From Pseudomonas sp. C2B4 (GTDB lineage: Bacteria > Pseudomonadota > Gammaproteobacteria > Pseudomonadales > Pseudomonadaceae), in NCBI RefSeq assembly GCF_013359695.1, contig NZ_JABFMU010000002.1, positions 186,001-250,000 on the forward strand: DNA of 64,000 nucleotides, read 5' to 3'. Positions 42,827-53,060 of the stretch are shown here, in pieces. A model generated the notes under the pieces. That model did not search any database and had not been told where the DNA came from. It saw only the letters and a list, made by a program, of their open reading frames with translations. The translations under genes were made by a program, and so were the position numbers. Numbering within the stretch: the stretch's first letter is position 1; each line of letters starts with the position of its first letter.

Positions 42827-44632
42827 ATGCCTGACTACAAGGCCCCCTTGCGTGATATTCGCTTCGTTCGTGACGAACTGCTCGGCTACGAAGCGCACTA
42901 TCAGAGCCTTCCGGCTTGCGCGGACGCAACGCCGGACATGGTTGACGCCATTCTCGAAGAAGGCGCCAAGTTTTGTGAGCAGGTACTGGCTCCGCTGAAC
43001 CGCGTGGGCGACCTTGAAGGCTGCACCTGGAGCGAGTCCGGTGTTAAAACCCCGACTGGCTTCAAGGAAGCGTACAAGCAATTCGTCGAAGGCGGCTGGC
43101 CAAGCCTGGCCCACGACGTCGAGCACGGCGGTCAAGGCCTGCCGGAATCCCTGGGTCTGGCCATCAGCGAAATGGTGGGTGAGTCCAACTGGTCGTGGGG
43201 CATGTACCCTGGCCTGTCGCACGGCGCGATGAACACCATCTCCGAGCACGGCACGCCTGAACAGCAAGAGGCTTATCTGACCAAGCTGGTGTCCGGCGAG
43301 TGGACCGGCACCATGTGCCTGACCGAACCTCACTGCGGTACCGACCTGGGCATGCTGCGCACCAAGGCCGAACCTCAGGCCGACGGTTCCTACAAAGTCT
43401 CCGGCACCAAGATCTTCATCTCGGCCGGTGAACACGACATGGCCGACAACATCGTCCACATCGTGCTGGCCCGCCTGCCGGATGCACCGGCCGGTACCAA
43501 AGGCATTTCCCTGTTCATCGTGCCGAAGTTCCTGCCGAACGCAGACGGTTCGGTCGGTGCGCGCAACGCAGTGGCCTGTGGTTCGCTGGAACACAAGATG
43601 GGCATCCACGGCAACGCCACTTGCGTGATGAATTTCGACGGTGCGACCGGTTTCCTGATCGGCCCGGCGAACAAAGGCCTGAACTGCATGTTCACCTTCA
43701 TGAACACCGCACGTCTGGGTACCGCGCTGCAAGGTCTGGCCCACGCCGAAATCGGCTTCCAGGGCGGCCTGAAATACGCTCGCGATCGTCTGCAAATGCG
43801 CTCGCTGACTGGCCCGAAAGCGCCGGAAAAAGCCGCTGACCCGATCATCGTGCACCCTGACGTGCGCCGCATGCTGTTGACCATGAAGGCCTTCGCCGAA
43901 GGCAACCGCGCAATGGTTTACTTCACTGCCAAGCAGGTCGACATCGTCAAATACGGCGTGGACGAAGAAGAGAAGAAGAAAGCCGACGCACTGCTGGCGT
44001 TTATGACGCCAATCGCCAAGGCGTTCATGACCGAAGTCGGTTTTGAATCGGCCAACCACGGCGTGCAGATCTATGGCGGCCACGGCTTCATCGCCGAGTG
44101 GGGCATGGAGCAGAACGTTCGCGACAGCCGTATTTCCATGCTGTACGAAGGCACCACCGGCATCCAGGCACTCGACCTGCTGGGCCGTAAAGTGCTGATG
44201 ACCCAAGGCGAGGCTCTGAAGGGCTTCACCAAGATCGTGCACAAGTTCTGCCAGACCAACGAAGGCAACGAAGCGGTCAAAGAGTTCGTCGCACCGCTGG
44301 CTGCACTGAACAAGGAGTGGGGCGAGCTGACCATGAAGGTCGGTATGGCTGCCATGAAGGATCGCGAAGAAGTCGGCGCAGCTTCCGTGGACTACCTGAT
44401 GTACTCCGGTTACGCCTGCCTGGCCTACTTCTGGGCCGACATGGCGCGCCTGGCTGCCGAAAAACTGGCTGCCGGCACTTCCGACGAGGCGTTCTACACC
44501 GCCAAGCTGCAGACTGCGCGCTTCTACTTCCAGCGCATCCTGCCGCGTACCCGCACTCACGTTGCAACCATGCTGTCGGGCGCCAACAACCTGATGGACA
44601 TGAAAGAAGAAGACTTCGCGCTGGGCTACTAA
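42827..44632 (+). CDS. fadE1: Acyl-CoA dehydrogenase (long-chain, FadE1-type)
   Basis: 601-residue FAD enzyme of the long acyl-CoA dehydrogenase group ([18 protein letters not shown] start). It catalyses the first step of beta-oxidation. Visible motifs are [33 protein letters not shown] and the catalytic region [18 protein letters not shown] (Glu of YEG). It has its own promoter with a PsrA box. Two paralogues follow at 49 and 51 kb. The P. aeruginosa counterparts in this position have different chain-length preferences; the preference here is inferred from position only. Confidence 0.93.
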   Translation: MPDYKAPLRDIRFVRDELLGYEAHYQSLPACADATPDMVDAILEEGAKFCEQVLAPLNRVGDLEGCTWSESGVKTPTGFKEAYKQFVEGGWPSLAHDVEHGGQGLPESLGLAISEMVGESNWSWGMYPGLSHGAMNTISEHGTPEQQEAYLTKLVSGEWTGTMCLTEPHCGTDLGMLRTKAEPQADGSYKVSGTKIFISAGEHDMADNIVHIVLARLPDAPAGTKGISLFIVPKFLPNADGSVGARNAVACGSLEHKMGIHGNATCVMNFDGATGFLIGPANKGLNCMFTFMNTARLGTALQGLAHAEIGFQGGLKYARDRLQMRSLTGPKAPEKAADPIIVHPDVRRMLLTMKAFAEGNRAMVYFTAKQVDIVKYGVDEEEKKKADALLAFMTPIAKAFMTEVGFESANHGVQIYGGHGFIAEWGMEQNVRDSRISMLYEGTTGIQALDLLGRKVLMTQGEALKGFTKIVHKFCQTNEGNEAVKEFVAPLAALNKEWGELTMKVGMAAMKDREEVGAASVDYLMYSGYACLAYFWADMARLAAEKLAAGTSDEAFYTAKLQTARFYFQRILPRTRTHVATMLSGANNLMDMKEEDFALGY

Positions 44633-44650
44633 GCCTTAACGCGGTACTTC

Positions 44651-44689
44651 AAAAACCGCTGGTCCTTCGGGTCCAGCGGTTTTTTTTTG
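44651..44689 (+). terminator. Terminator after fadE1
   Basis: AAAAACCGCTGG / CCAGCGGTTTTT with a short loop and a long T run. Confidence 0.93.
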
Positions 44690-44705
44690 CCTGTTTCTTT
44701 TTCAT

Positions 44706-44806
44706 CTGTAGGAGCGAGCTTGCTCGCGATGGAGGTTAACGATAACGCGTGCTTCCTGATTTAACGCGTCGAATTAAAGTCCATCGCGAGCGAGCTCGCT
44801 CCTACA
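44706..44806. repeat. REPIN, TAGGAGC/AGCTTGCTCGC variant
   Basis: Forward arm TAGGAGCGAGCTTGCTCGCG and reverse arm GAGCGAGCTCGCTCCTACAG (about 44781-44806). Confidence 0.88.
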
Positions 44807-45349
44807 GAATTTTTACAAGCTGAAGGTGCATGGCTAGTTGATGTGGTGCAAGTAAGCACCTCATTTCTATTGAGTGGCGGTAAGAAGTTTAAATAACTAA
44901 GCCGTATGGTTTATCTATATGCAGGCTGTTCTCTCGAGTCTGTTTTTCTTGATTCAGCAATTACTCTGCCAATCTGAAAAGGTGTCGCGGCGTTCGGTTC
45001 GCTTGGCCGCTGCACCTTTATTTGTGGGGGTTTTCCCCCAATGCTGGGGGAGGTTCTCCCCGAAGTTGCGTCAGCGATTAACACATCCATTCGCGCAACT
45101 AAAAAATTGTAAATAAAAGCTGCTGAAATAATTTGTTACGACTACAGTGCAATCAAGCGTCGCCCCAGAGCGACGAGCCAATATGTATTAACCAACGATT
45201 AGCGAGCCCTTCGCCAGTCCAGCCATGCCTTGTCTACGGCAACTTCGATTCGATGTTGTGGCGCGTGCGGGCAGCAGTCTGGTCATGAGTCCATCTCGCA
45301 ACGGGTTAACCGGAGCCTGGCAACTCCGAACTGAATCGGGAGTGTCATC

Positions 45350-47476
45350 ATGGTCAAAAACTTGCGTGTCCTGCGCGCCATCCCTCTGGCTGGCGCCCTC
45401 ATAAGTTGTCTGTCGCTGAACTTCGCTTTCGCCGCTGATCCCGTAGAGGTCGATCCCCCTGTACCGGAAGTGCCCAGCCTGCAATCGTTGCGCGGCATGA
45501 GCCCACCGGACCCATCGGGCACCGAGGGCGGTCGCAAGGTCGATCTGATGACCGACTACGTGCTCAATCGCTCGGCGGCGATCCTGCTGGGCAAGGCCCT
45601 GTTCTGGGACATGGAAGTCGGCAGCGACAGCACCACGGCTTGCGCATCCTGTCACTATCACGCCGGGGTCGATCACCGGACCACCAACCAGATCAACCCG
45701 GGCCAGGCGCACACCAACGCGAACGTGGCTTCAATCTTCAACAAGCCGTTCACGGCGTCCGATATTCCCGGCGACGTGCCTTCGTACACCACCAAATCCG
45801 GAGGCAAGGGCGGGCCGAATTACCTGCTGAAAAAAGCCGATTTTCCGACCCATGTGCTGGCCGATCCGCTGAATCGCAACTCACCGATCCTTTATTCGAC
45901 CGACGACGTGATCGGTTCCCAAGGGGTGTTCGACGCCAACTTCGTCAAGCCGAACCAGCCGCGCTTCGACAAGTGCACGCAGCAGCCGGACGGGATCTTC
46001 CAGGTCGGCGGGATCAATGTGCGGCGCAGCACCGGGCGCAACGCGCCGTCGGTGATCAACGCTGCATTCAACGTGCGCAATTTCTGGGATGGTCGGGCCA
46101 ATAACGTGTTCAACGGCTTCTCGCCCTTCGGTAACCGCGACCCGGATGCCGGGATCTACGTGACCAAGGACAACAGCGGTGTGGCGCTCAAAGTCAGGCT
46201 GGCGCTCAATGATGCTTCGGCCGCTTCGCAAGCGGTCGGACCTCCCGGCAGCGCCGTGGAAATGTCCTGTGGCGGGCGCACCTTCGCCGACATCGGCCGG
46301 CGCATGCTCGACACGCTGATGCTCAAGCAACAGCGAATCTCGTCCACCGACTCGGTGCTGGGCCCGGTGTCCGGTGCCCGTCGGCCCACCTACCGCGAAC
46401 TGATCAAGAACGCTTTCCAGCCACGGCTGTGGAACGCCACGCAGCAGGTGTTGGTGGGCGGTGCGCCCTACACCCAGATGGAAGCCAATTTCCCGCTGTT
46501 CTTTGGCCTCGCGATCCAGATGTATGAAGCCACGCTGGTGTCCGACCAGGCGCCGCTGGACGCATATCTGCAGGGGGATCATACGGCCATGAACGAACAG
46601 CAGGTTCAGGGCATGAATCTGTTCCTGGGCAAGGGCAAATGCGTGAACTGTCACGGCGGCGCGGAGCTGACCAATGCCGCCAGCCGCTTGCAGTTCCATC
46701 CCCGCGAGCGCATCGAGCGCATGGTCATGGCGGACGGCTTGACCACGCTCTACGACAACGGTTTCTACAACACCGGCGTGCGGCCAACCTCGGAGGACCT
46801 GGCGCTTGGCGGCTCGGATGCCTGGGGCAACCCGCTGTCCTTCACCCGTCAGTACAACACCGTGCTGCAAGGCGGGAAGATTCCTGACGCGCTGGATGTC
46901 GATGTCTGCACCTTCGAAGCGCCGCTGAGCGCAGCGATTCCCTGCGATGCGACGCTTCAACCCAATGTCGGTTTCCGCGATTCGGTCGATGGCGCGTTCA
47001 AGACGCCGACGCTGCGCAACATTGCGCTGACCGGGCCGTATTTCCATAACGGCAGCCGCTCGACGCTCAAGCAAGTCATGGAGTTCTACAACCGTGGTGG
47101 CGACCGGCGCGGCGAGGACGCGAGCAATACCAGCGGATTCGAACATCCGGCGGTGAGCCAGCACAACGGCTCGAACCTCGATCCGGACATGACCAACCTG
47201 AACCTGACGCCCGATGAGATCGATGCGCTGGTCAAGTTCATGGAGGTAGGTCTGACTGATCCGCGGGTTGCGTGGGAAAGGGCGCCGTTCGATCACCCGT
47301 CACTGGTGCTGCCTCAAGGCCAGGTGGGTGATGAAAACGCCGTGACGCAAAAACCGGTCAGTCCGAAAATCACCACCCGTCAGGCGATGGACGCCAACAT
47401 CCAGCTCAGCCCGATCGGTGCAGAAGGTCGCAGACCTGAAATGGGACCGTTGCAACCGTTCAACAACGATATCTGA
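45350..47476 (+). CDS. Large di-heme cytochrome c peroxidase-like protein
   Basis: 708 residues, about twice the length of ordinary CcpA-type peroxidases. A signal peptide (about 1-29, cut after FAFA) exports it. Two c-type heme sites are visible: CASCH (98-102) and CVNCH (about 431-435). FKTPTLRNIALTGPYFHNGS is the conserved C-terminal peroxidase/MauG segment. It probably reduces peroxide or modifies a substrate protein in the periplasm. It lies between fadE1 and two fadE paralogues, with no dedicated electron donor nearby. MauG-type maturation of a partner is an alternative. Confidence 0.85.
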   Translation: MVKNLRVLRAIPLAGALISCLSLNFAFAADPVEVDPPVPEVPSLQSLRGMSPPDPSGTEGGRKVDLMTDYVLNRSAAILLGKALFWDMEVGSDSTTACASCHYHAGVDHRTTNQINPGQAHTNANVASIFNKPFTASDIPGDVPSYTTKSGGKGGPNYLLKKADFPTHVLADPLNRNSPILYSTDDVIGSQGVFDANFVKPNQPRFDKCTQQPDGIFQVGGINVRRSTGRNAPSVINAAFNVRNFWDGRANNVFNGFSPFGNRDPDAGIYVTKDNSGVALKVRLALNDASAASQAVGPPGSAVEMSCGGRTFADIGRRMLDTLMLKQQRISSTDSVLGPVSGARRPTYRELIKNAFQPRLWNATQQVLVGGAPYTQMEANFPLFFGLAIQMYEATLVSDQAPLDAYLQGDHTAMNEQQVQGMNLFLGKGKCVNCHGGAELTNAASRLQFHPRERIERMVMADGLTTLYDNGFYNTGVRPTSEDLALGGSDAWGNPLSFTRQYNTVLQGGKIPDALDVDVCTFEAPLSAAIPCDATLQPNVGFRDSVDGAFKTPTLRNIALTGPYFHNGSRSTLKQVMEFYNRGGDRRGEDASNTSGFEHPAVSQHNGSNLDPDMTNLNLTPDEIDALVKFMEVGLTDPRVAWERAPFDHPSLVLPQGQVGDENAVTQKPVSPKITTRQAMDANIQLSPIGAEGRRPEMGPLQPFNNDI

Positions 47477-47670
47477 GGGGGATAACGGCCTGGCAACCCA
47501 GCCGTCGGCCTGCTTGAAAAGGGCCGATGGCGGGTGTCGTATCCGGTTACGCATCTCGTCAAAAAAACCTCGCCCAATCGCTCAGTAAGTCAGGGCTTCT
47601 GCCGTTAACAATGATGGCCATGTGACCTTGGTCAGAATGTGTGTGCTTATTGACCTGCATTGCAGGCACA

Positions 47671-48999
47671 ATGCCATCAATTGCTATGACGGTCGGAGCT
47701 TTACCCTTGCCGCGTTCTTCCGCTGTACGTTTCAGTCATTTTCTGCCGTCATTGCTGCTGTTACTGGCGGGGCTTGCCGCTGCCTACGTCAAGGATCTGA
47801 ACGTCTTCTTCACCTCGCTGTTCAACGTGCTGCCCACGTTGGTGCTGCTGCTCGGCGGTGCCTACTGCGCGGTTTACCGGCGCCAGCGTGAACTGTTCCT
47901 GATGGTCACGGTGTACATCGCCTACTTCCTGCTCGACACCCAGACTGACTACTACCGCGACAACGGCAAGGTGCGGGAAGACGCCGCGGTGGTCTTCCAT
48001 TTGTGCTGTCTGCTGCTGCCCTTGTTGTTCGGCGTGTTCGCCGCCTGGCAGGAGCGAACCCACCTGTTCCAGGACATGGTGGCGCGTTTCGCCGTGTTGC
48101 TGGCGGTGGGCAGCGTGGCATTGGGGGTGGAACAAAGTTACCCACAGGCGCTGCTGATGTGGCTGTCGGAGATCCGCTGGCCAGCCTTGCACGGCGCGTG
48201 GATGAGCTTGATCCAGTTGTCGTACCCGGTGTTCATCGCCTCCTTCCTGCTGCTGTCCTGGCAATATTGGCGCAACCCGAGACCGCTGCATGCCGCGCAA
48301 CTGGTGGGCTTGCTCGGGCTGTTCTGGATGTTGCCGAAAACGTTCATATTGCCGTTCACCCTGAACATCATGTGCAGTCAGGTGATGTTGATGATTGCCG
48401 CCGCCGTGGCCCATGAGGCTTACCAGATGGCCTTCCGTGACGAGCTGACGGGGCTGCCGGGACGCCGCGCGTTGAACGAGCGCATGCAGCGTCTGGGACG
48501 CAACTATGTGCTGGCGATGAGCGACGTCGACCACTTCAAGAAATTCAACGACACCCACGGCCACGATGTCGGCGACCAGGTGTTACGCCTGGTGGCCAGC
48601 AAACTGGCGAAAATCAGTGGCGGCGGCAAGGCGTATCGCTACGGCGGTGAGGAGTTTGCCCTGGTGTTTGCCGGCAAGACCGTGGAGGAGTGCCTGCCGC
48701 ACCTGGAAGTGATCCGCGAATCCATCGCCACCTACAACATTCATCTGCGCAATCAGGACAGCCGTCCGCAGGATGACAGCCAGGGGCGTCAACGTCGCTC
48801 CGGCTCCAGCGCTTCGAGCGTGTCGGTCACCGTCAGCATCGGCGTCGCCGAACGGGTTGAGCAACGTACCCCCGAAGAAGTGCTCAAGTCCGCCGACCAG
48901 GCGCTCTACAGCGCCAAGGGCGCCGGGCGTAACTGCGTCGTGGCGTTCGGGCAGAACCGCCGTGGTGCCGTGCGCAGGGACGCTGCCACGGCTGAGTGA
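47671..48999 (+). CDS. Membrane diguanylate cyclase (GGDEF domain)
   Basis: About 442 residues. Six or so membrane helices occupy residues 20-250 and form an integral sensor. The GGDEF domain follows: AFRDELTGLPGRRALNE, DVDHFKKFNDTHGHDVGDQVL and the active loop RYGGEEF, a competent variant. The usual RxxD inhibitory site five residues before the loop is replaced by GGG/KAY. A Ser-rich low-complexity insert (RQRRSGSSASSVSV) splits the domain. Start ATG at 47671 is tentative; an ATG 15 bases further is possible. Makes c-di-GMP; the signal sensed is unknown. Confidence 0.87.
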   Translation: MPSIAMTVGALPLPRSSAVRFSHFLPSLLLLLAGLAAAYVKDLNVFFTSLFNVLPTLVLLLGGAYCAVYRRQRELFLMVTVYIAYFLLDTQTDYYRDNGKVREDAAVVFHLCCLLLPLLFGVFAAWQERTHLFQDMVARFAVLLAVGSVALGVEQSYPQALLMWLSEIRWPALHGAWMSLIQLSYPVFIASFLLLSWQYWRNPRPLHAAQLVGLLGLFWMLPKTFILPFTLNIMCSQVMLMIAAAVAHEAYQMAFRDELTGLPGRRALNERMQRLGRNYVLAMSDVDHFKKFNDTHGHDVGDQVLRLVASKLAKISGGGKAYRYGGEEFALVFAGKTVEECLPHLEVIRESIATYNIHLRNQDSRPQDDSQGRQRRSGSSASSVSVTVSIGVAERVEQRTPEEVLKSADQALYSAKGAGRNCVVAFGQNRRGAVRRDAATAE

Positions 49000-49084
49000 T
49001 GATGGCGCATTCAGCGTCTGGACAGTGATTGTGGGGCGTGGTCGGCGGCAGTAGGTTGAAGAAATCTGCTGACGGAGAATGACC

Positions 49085-50881
49085 ATGCCCGAGTACAAAG
49101 CTCCCTTGCGCGACATGCGCTTTCTGATCGACCACGTCTTCGACTTTCACGGCAACTACGCGGCATTGGGTGCCACGGACGCCAGTCCGGACATGATCAA
49201 TGCGATCCTCGAAGAAGGTGCAAAATTCTGTGAGAACGTGTTGTCCCCCCTCAACCGCAGCGGCGACGAAGAGGGCTGCCATTTCGACAATGGCGTGGTG
49301 ACGACGCCCGCCGGCTTCAAACAGGCTTTCGCCCACTATGTGGAAGGCGGCTGGCATGGCCTAGCGGCGGATCCGGCGTACGGTGGCCAGGGTTTGCCCA
49401 GCTCCCTGGGGCTGGTCATCAGCGAAATGGTGGCGTCCAGCAATACGTCGTGGGGCATGTACCCCGGCCTGACCCACGGTGCGATGTCGGCGATCCACGC
49501 CCATGGCACCGAGGAGCAGAAACAGACCTACCTGAGCAAGCTAACGGCCGGCCAATGGACCGGCACCATGTGCCTGACCGAGGCCCATTGCGGCACCGAC
49601 CTGGGCATCATCAAGACCCGTGCCGTGCCTCAAGCCGACGGCAGTTATGCAATCTCCGGCAGCAAGATTTTCATCTCTGCCGGTGAGCACGACATGAGCG
49701 ATAACATCATCCACCTGGTGCTGGCGAAACTGCCCGATGCGCCGGCCGGGACCAAGGGCATTTCGCTGTTCATCGTGCCCAAGTTCCTGCCCGATGCAGC
49801 AGGCGAAGCAGGGGACCGCAATGGCGTGTCCTGCGGTTCCATCGAGCACAAAATGGGCATCAAGGCCTCGGCCACTTGCGTGATGAACTTCGACGAGGCC
49901 AAGGGCTTTCTGATCGGTGAAGCGAACAAGGGCCTGAACTGCATGTTCACCATGATGAACCACGCGCGGCTGGGCACCGGCATGCAGGGTTTGTGTCTGG
50001 GCGAGGCGAGTTTCCAGGGCGCGATCAAGTACGCCAATGAGCGTTTGCAGATGCGTGCGCTGACGGGCCCGAAAGCCCCGGAAAAAGCGGCCGACCCGAT
50101 CATCGTTCATCCGGATGTACGCCGGATGTTGTTGACCATGAAATCCTTCAACGAAGGCAATCGCGCACTGACGTATTTCACCGCGCAGTTACTGGATGCC
50201 GCGCATCTGGGAACCGATGAAGCGGCGCGTCAGGAGGCAGAAGACTTGTTGGCGTTCCTGACGCCGATCTGCAAAGCCTTCATGACCGAAACCGGCCTGG
50301 AAGTGACCAACCACGGCATGCAGGTGTTTGGCGGCCATGGCTTCATTCGCGAATGGGGTATGGAGCAACTGGTGCGCGATTGCCGTATCGCGCCGATTTA
50401 TGAAGGCACCAACGGCATTCAGGCGCTGGACCTGCTCGGACGTAAAGTCCTCGGCAGTCAGGGCAAACTGCTGCGAGGCTTCACCCGAATCGTTCACAAG
50501 TTTTGCGCGGCGCACGCGGATCATCCGCAATTGGCCAGCTATGTGGCTCAGCTCAATGAGCTGAATCAGCAATGGGGTGAACTGACGACCCGTATCGGGA
50601 TGGCCGCCATGAAGAATCCGGATGAAGTCGGGGCTGCCTCGGTGGATTACCTGATGTACAGCGGCTACATCATCCTCGGCTACTTGTGGTTGCGCATGGC
50701 GTTGGTGGCGCAGGCACAGCTTGAAACGGGTGAAGGCGATGCCGATTTCTGCCGGGCGAAACTGGCGACCAGCGAGTTTTACTTCAAGCGACTGTTGCCA
50801 CGTACTGCCACACACCGGGCGGCGATCGAGGCGGGGAGTGATTGTCTGATGCAATTGCCGGCGGAGTTGTTTGCGTTGTAA
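49085..50881 (+). CDS. Acyl-CoA dehydrogenase (second paralogue)
   Basis: 598 residues, same family as fadE1 (MPEYKAPLRDMRFLID). Motifs [33 protein letters not shown] and [17 protein letters not shown] are complete. The start at 49085 is preferred to the ATG two codons earlier because GGAG lies seven bases before it. It follows the cyclase gene by about 85 bases, and no PsrA-like palindrome is visible upstream. A terminator follows. Confidence 0.93.
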   Translation: MPEYKAPLRDMRFLIDHVFDFHGNYAALGATDASPDMINAILEEGAKFCENVLSPLNRSGDEEGCHFDNGVVTTPAGFKQAFAHYVEGGWHGLAADPAYGGQGLPSSLGLVISEMVASSNTSWGMYPGLTHGAMSAIHAHGTEEQKQTYLSKLTAGQWTGTMCLTEAHCGTDLGIIKTRAVPQADGSYAISGSKIFISAGEHDMSDNIIHLVLAKLPDAPAGTKGISLFIVPKFLPDAAGEAGDRNGVSCGSIEHKMGIKASATCVMNFDEAKGFLIGEANKGLNCMFTMMNHARLGTGMQGLCLGEASFQGAIKYANERLQMRALTGPKAPEKAADPIIVHPDVRRMLLTMKSFNEGNRALTYFTAQLLDAAHLGTDEAARQEAEDLLAFLTPICKAFMTETGLEVTNHGMQVFGGHGFIREWGMEQLVRDCRIAPIYEGTNGIQALDLLGRKVLGSQGKLLRGFTRIVHKFCAAHADHPQLASYVAQLNELNQQWGELTTRIGMAAMKNPDEVGAASVDYLMYSGYIILGYLWLRMALVAQAQLETGEGDADFCRAKLATSEFYFKRLLPRTATHRAAIEAGSDCLMQLPAELFAL

Positions 50882-50899
50882 GCACTCAACTCTGTTTCA

Positions 50900-50928
50900 A
50901 GGAGCCCGCCTTGCGCGGGCTTTTTTCT
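50900..50928 (+). terminator. Terminator after second acyl-CoA dehydrogenase
   Basis: GCCCGC / GCGGGC with TTGC loop and T run (50903-50927). Confidence 0.85.
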
Positions 50929-51055
50929 GCTGACTAAAAATTACAAAACAGTCATGTGCTGACCCTATGTGTCGCAAAAGTTGATGAGTTACACTCGGAA
51001 ACATCGAAAACACCATTCCTGTGAATCACCTGTATTAGATCTTGCGAGGTTTGCC

Positions 51056-52834
51056 ATGGCTGACTACAAAGCGCCCCTGCGCGATATGCGCTTCGTCCTC
51101 AACGAAGTTTTCGAGGTCGCCAAACTCTGGGCCGAGTTGCCGGCGTTGGCCGAAACCGTTGATGCTGAAACCGTTGAAGCCATTCTCGAAGAAGCCGGCA
51201 AGGTCACCAGCAAAAGCATCGCCCCCCTGAGCCGCGCAGCTGACGAAGAAGGTTGCCACTGGGCGGACGGTGCCGTCACCACGCCGGCCGGTTTCCCACA
51301 GGCTTATCAGACCTACGCTGAAGGCGGTTGGGTCGGCGTTGGTGGCGATCCGGCGTACGGCGGCATGGGCATGCCCAAGGCGGTGTCGGCCCAGGTCGAA
51401 GAAATGGTCAACTCCGCGAGCCTGTCGTTTGGCCTGTACCCGATGCTGACCGCCGGGGCTTGCCTGTCGATCAACGCCCACGCCAGCGAAGAGCTGAAAG
51501 CGGCGTACCTGCCGAACATGTACGCGGGCGTCTGGGCCGGTTCCATGTGCCTGACCGAGCCGCACGCCGGTACCGACCTGGGGATCATCCGCACCAAGGC
51601 CGAACCTCAGGCCGACGGTTCCTACAAGGTCAGCGGCACCAAGATCTTCATCACCGGCGGTGAGCACGACCTGACCGAAAACATCATTCACCTGGTGCTG
51701 GCCAAACTGCCGGACGCCCCGGCGGGCCCGAAAGGCATTTCGTTGTTCCTGGTGCCGAAGTTCATGGTCAATGCCGATGGCAGCCTGGGTGCGCGTAACC
51801 CGGCCAACTGCGGTTCGATCGAACACAAGATGGGCATCCAGGCGTCCGCGACCTGCGTGATGAACTTCGACGAAGCCGTGGGTTATCTGGTCGGCGAGCC
51901 GAACAAAGGCCTGGCGGCGATGTTCACCATGATGAACTACGAGCGCCTGGGCGTTGGCATCCAGGGGCTGGCCAGCGGCGAGCGCTCCTATCAGAACGCC
52001 GTCGAATACGCCCGTGACCGTCTGCAAAGCCGTTCGCCGACCGGCGCGCAGAACAAGGACAAAGTGGCTGACCCGATCATCGTCCACCCGGACGTGCGTC
52101 GCATGCTGCTGACCATGAAAGCCTCGAACGAGGGCGGTCGTGCCTTCTCGACTTATGTGGCCATGCAACTCGATACGGCCAAGTTCAGCGAAGACGCCGC
52201 CACCCGCAAACGCGCGGAAGACCTGGTGGCACTGCTGACCCCGGTGGCCAAGGCGTTCCTCACCGACCTCGGCCTGGAAACCACGGTCCACGGCCAGCAA
52301 GTATTCGGCGGTCACGGTTACATTCGTGAATGGGGCCAGGAGCAACTGGTGCGTGACGTGCGCATCACCCAGATCTACGAAGGCACCAACGGCATCCAGG
52401 CGCTGGACCTGGTGGGGCGCAAGATCGTCGGCAGCGGCGGGGCGTTCTACAACCTGTTCGCTGACGAGATTCGTCACTTCACGGCGACTGCCAGCGCTGA
52501 TCTGGCAGAGTTCACCAAGCCGTTGAACGATGCCGTGACCACCCTCGACGAACTGACGGCCTGGTTGCTGGACCGGGCGAAAGCCAACCCGAACGAAATC
52601 GGCGCCGCTTCGGTGGAATACCTGCAAGTGTTCGGTTATGTCGCCTACGCTTACATGTGGGCACTGATGGCCAAGGCTGCTTTCGGCAAGGAAGCGCAGG
52701 ACGATTTCTACGCCAGCAAGCTGGGTACGGCGCGGTTCTACTTCGCCCGCCTGTTGCCGCGGATTCACTCGTTGAGTGCCTCGGTGAAAGCCGGTAGCGA
52801 GTCGCTGTTTTTGCTGGACGCCGCGCAGTTCTGA
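51056..52834 (+). CDS. fadE2: Acyl-CoA dehydrogenase (third paralogue, FadE2-type)
   Basis: 592 residues beginning [20 protein letters not shown]. Motifs [33 protein letters not shown] and IYEGTNGIQALDLVGRK are present. It diverges more from the first two in the region around residue 430-480. ATG at 51056 follows GCGAGGTTTGCC. Has its own upstream region after the terminator. In P. aeruginosa the enzyme at this position prefers medium-chain substrates; that is transferred knowledge. Confidence 0.92.
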   Translation: MADYKAPLRDMRFVLNEVFEVAKLWAELPALAETVDAETVEAILEEAGKVTSKSIAPLSRAADEEGCHWADGAVTTPAGFPQAYQTYAEGGWVGVGGDPAYGGMGMPKAVSAQVEEMVNSASLSFGLYPMLTAGACLSINAHASEELKAAYLPNMYAGVWAGSMCLTEPHAGTDLGIIRTKAEPQADGSYKVSGTKIFITGGEHDLTENIIHLVLAKLPDAPAGPKGISLFLVPKFMVNADGSLGARNPANCGSIEHKMGIQASATCVMNFDEAVGYLVGEPNKGLAAMFTMMNYERLGVGIQGLASGERSYQNAVEYARDRLQSRSPTGAQNKDKVADPIIVHPDVRRMLLTMKASNEGGRAFSTYVAMQLDTAKFSEDAATRKRAEDLVALLTPVAKAFLTDLGLETTVHGQQVFGGHGYIREWGQEQLVRDVRITQIYEGTNGIQALDLVGRKIVGSGGAFYNLFADEIRHFTATASADLAEFTKPLNDAVTTLDELTAWLLDRAKANPNEIGAASVEYLQVFGYVAYAYMWALMAKAAFGKEAQDDFYASKLGTARFYFARLLPRIHSLSASVKAGSESLFLLDAAQF

Positions 52835-52841
52835 CAATGTA

Positions 52842-52878
52842 ACGTCATGTAAGCATTCTCTTACATGACGTGCTGCTT
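52842..52878 (+). terminator. Terminator after fadE2-type gene
   Basis: Perfect 12-base stem ACGTCATGTAAG / CTTACATGACGT with a six-base loop, followed by TTTTC. Confidence 0.85.
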
Positions 52879-53016
52879 TTCTCCCATAGAAGCAGATTGG
52901 ATCCACAGCTAATCTACTTCCCATGGACGTCGCGCAGGAAGCGCAAAGCAACAACACGGACACGTAGGATTCTGCCAGGATGGCGGAGTGAAATGGATGT
53001 CAGGGAAACAGTCTGC

Positions 53017-53044
53017 AAAGCCCCGCTTCGGCGGGGTTTTCTTA
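53017..53044 (+). terminator. Second hairpin with T run
   Basis: GCCCCGC / GCGGGGT stem closed by TTCG, followed by TTTTCTT; 180 bases after the acyl-CoA dehydrogenase and just before the convergent LysR gene. Confidence 0.8.
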
Positions 53045-53060
53045 TGCCTGCGAAAAAGTT

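Larger units (their letters stand above)
44633..45349. other. 717-base intergenic region with hairpins and REPIN
   Basis: Holds the fadE1 terminator, a REPIN, then AT-rich sequence with TGGGGGTTTTCCCCCA (45026-45041) and GGGGGAGGTTCTCCCC close behind it, and CGTCGC / GCGACG (about 45160-45177). The small open frame at 44919-45116 has no ribosome site or recognisable product. Probably the regulatory leader of the peroxidase-like gene; no RNA family is recognised. Confidence 0.55.

Noticed and set aside
42803..44560. 585-residue antisense frame over fadE1
   Set aside because: Same shadow effect; covers a certain gene and its promoter region.
44919..45116. 65-residue frame in the gap before the peroxidase gene
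   Set aside because: No ribosome-binding site, odd composition, and it crosses the hairpins in that region.
45881..47296. 471-residue antisense frame over the peroxidase-like gene
   Set aside because: No start signal and no domain; the plus-strand gene has signal peptide and heme motifs.
51035..52963. 642-residue antisense frame over the third acyl-CoA dehydrogenase
   Set aside because: Codon-bias shadow; the residues (many His, Arg, Gly) are typical of reverse-complement reading.
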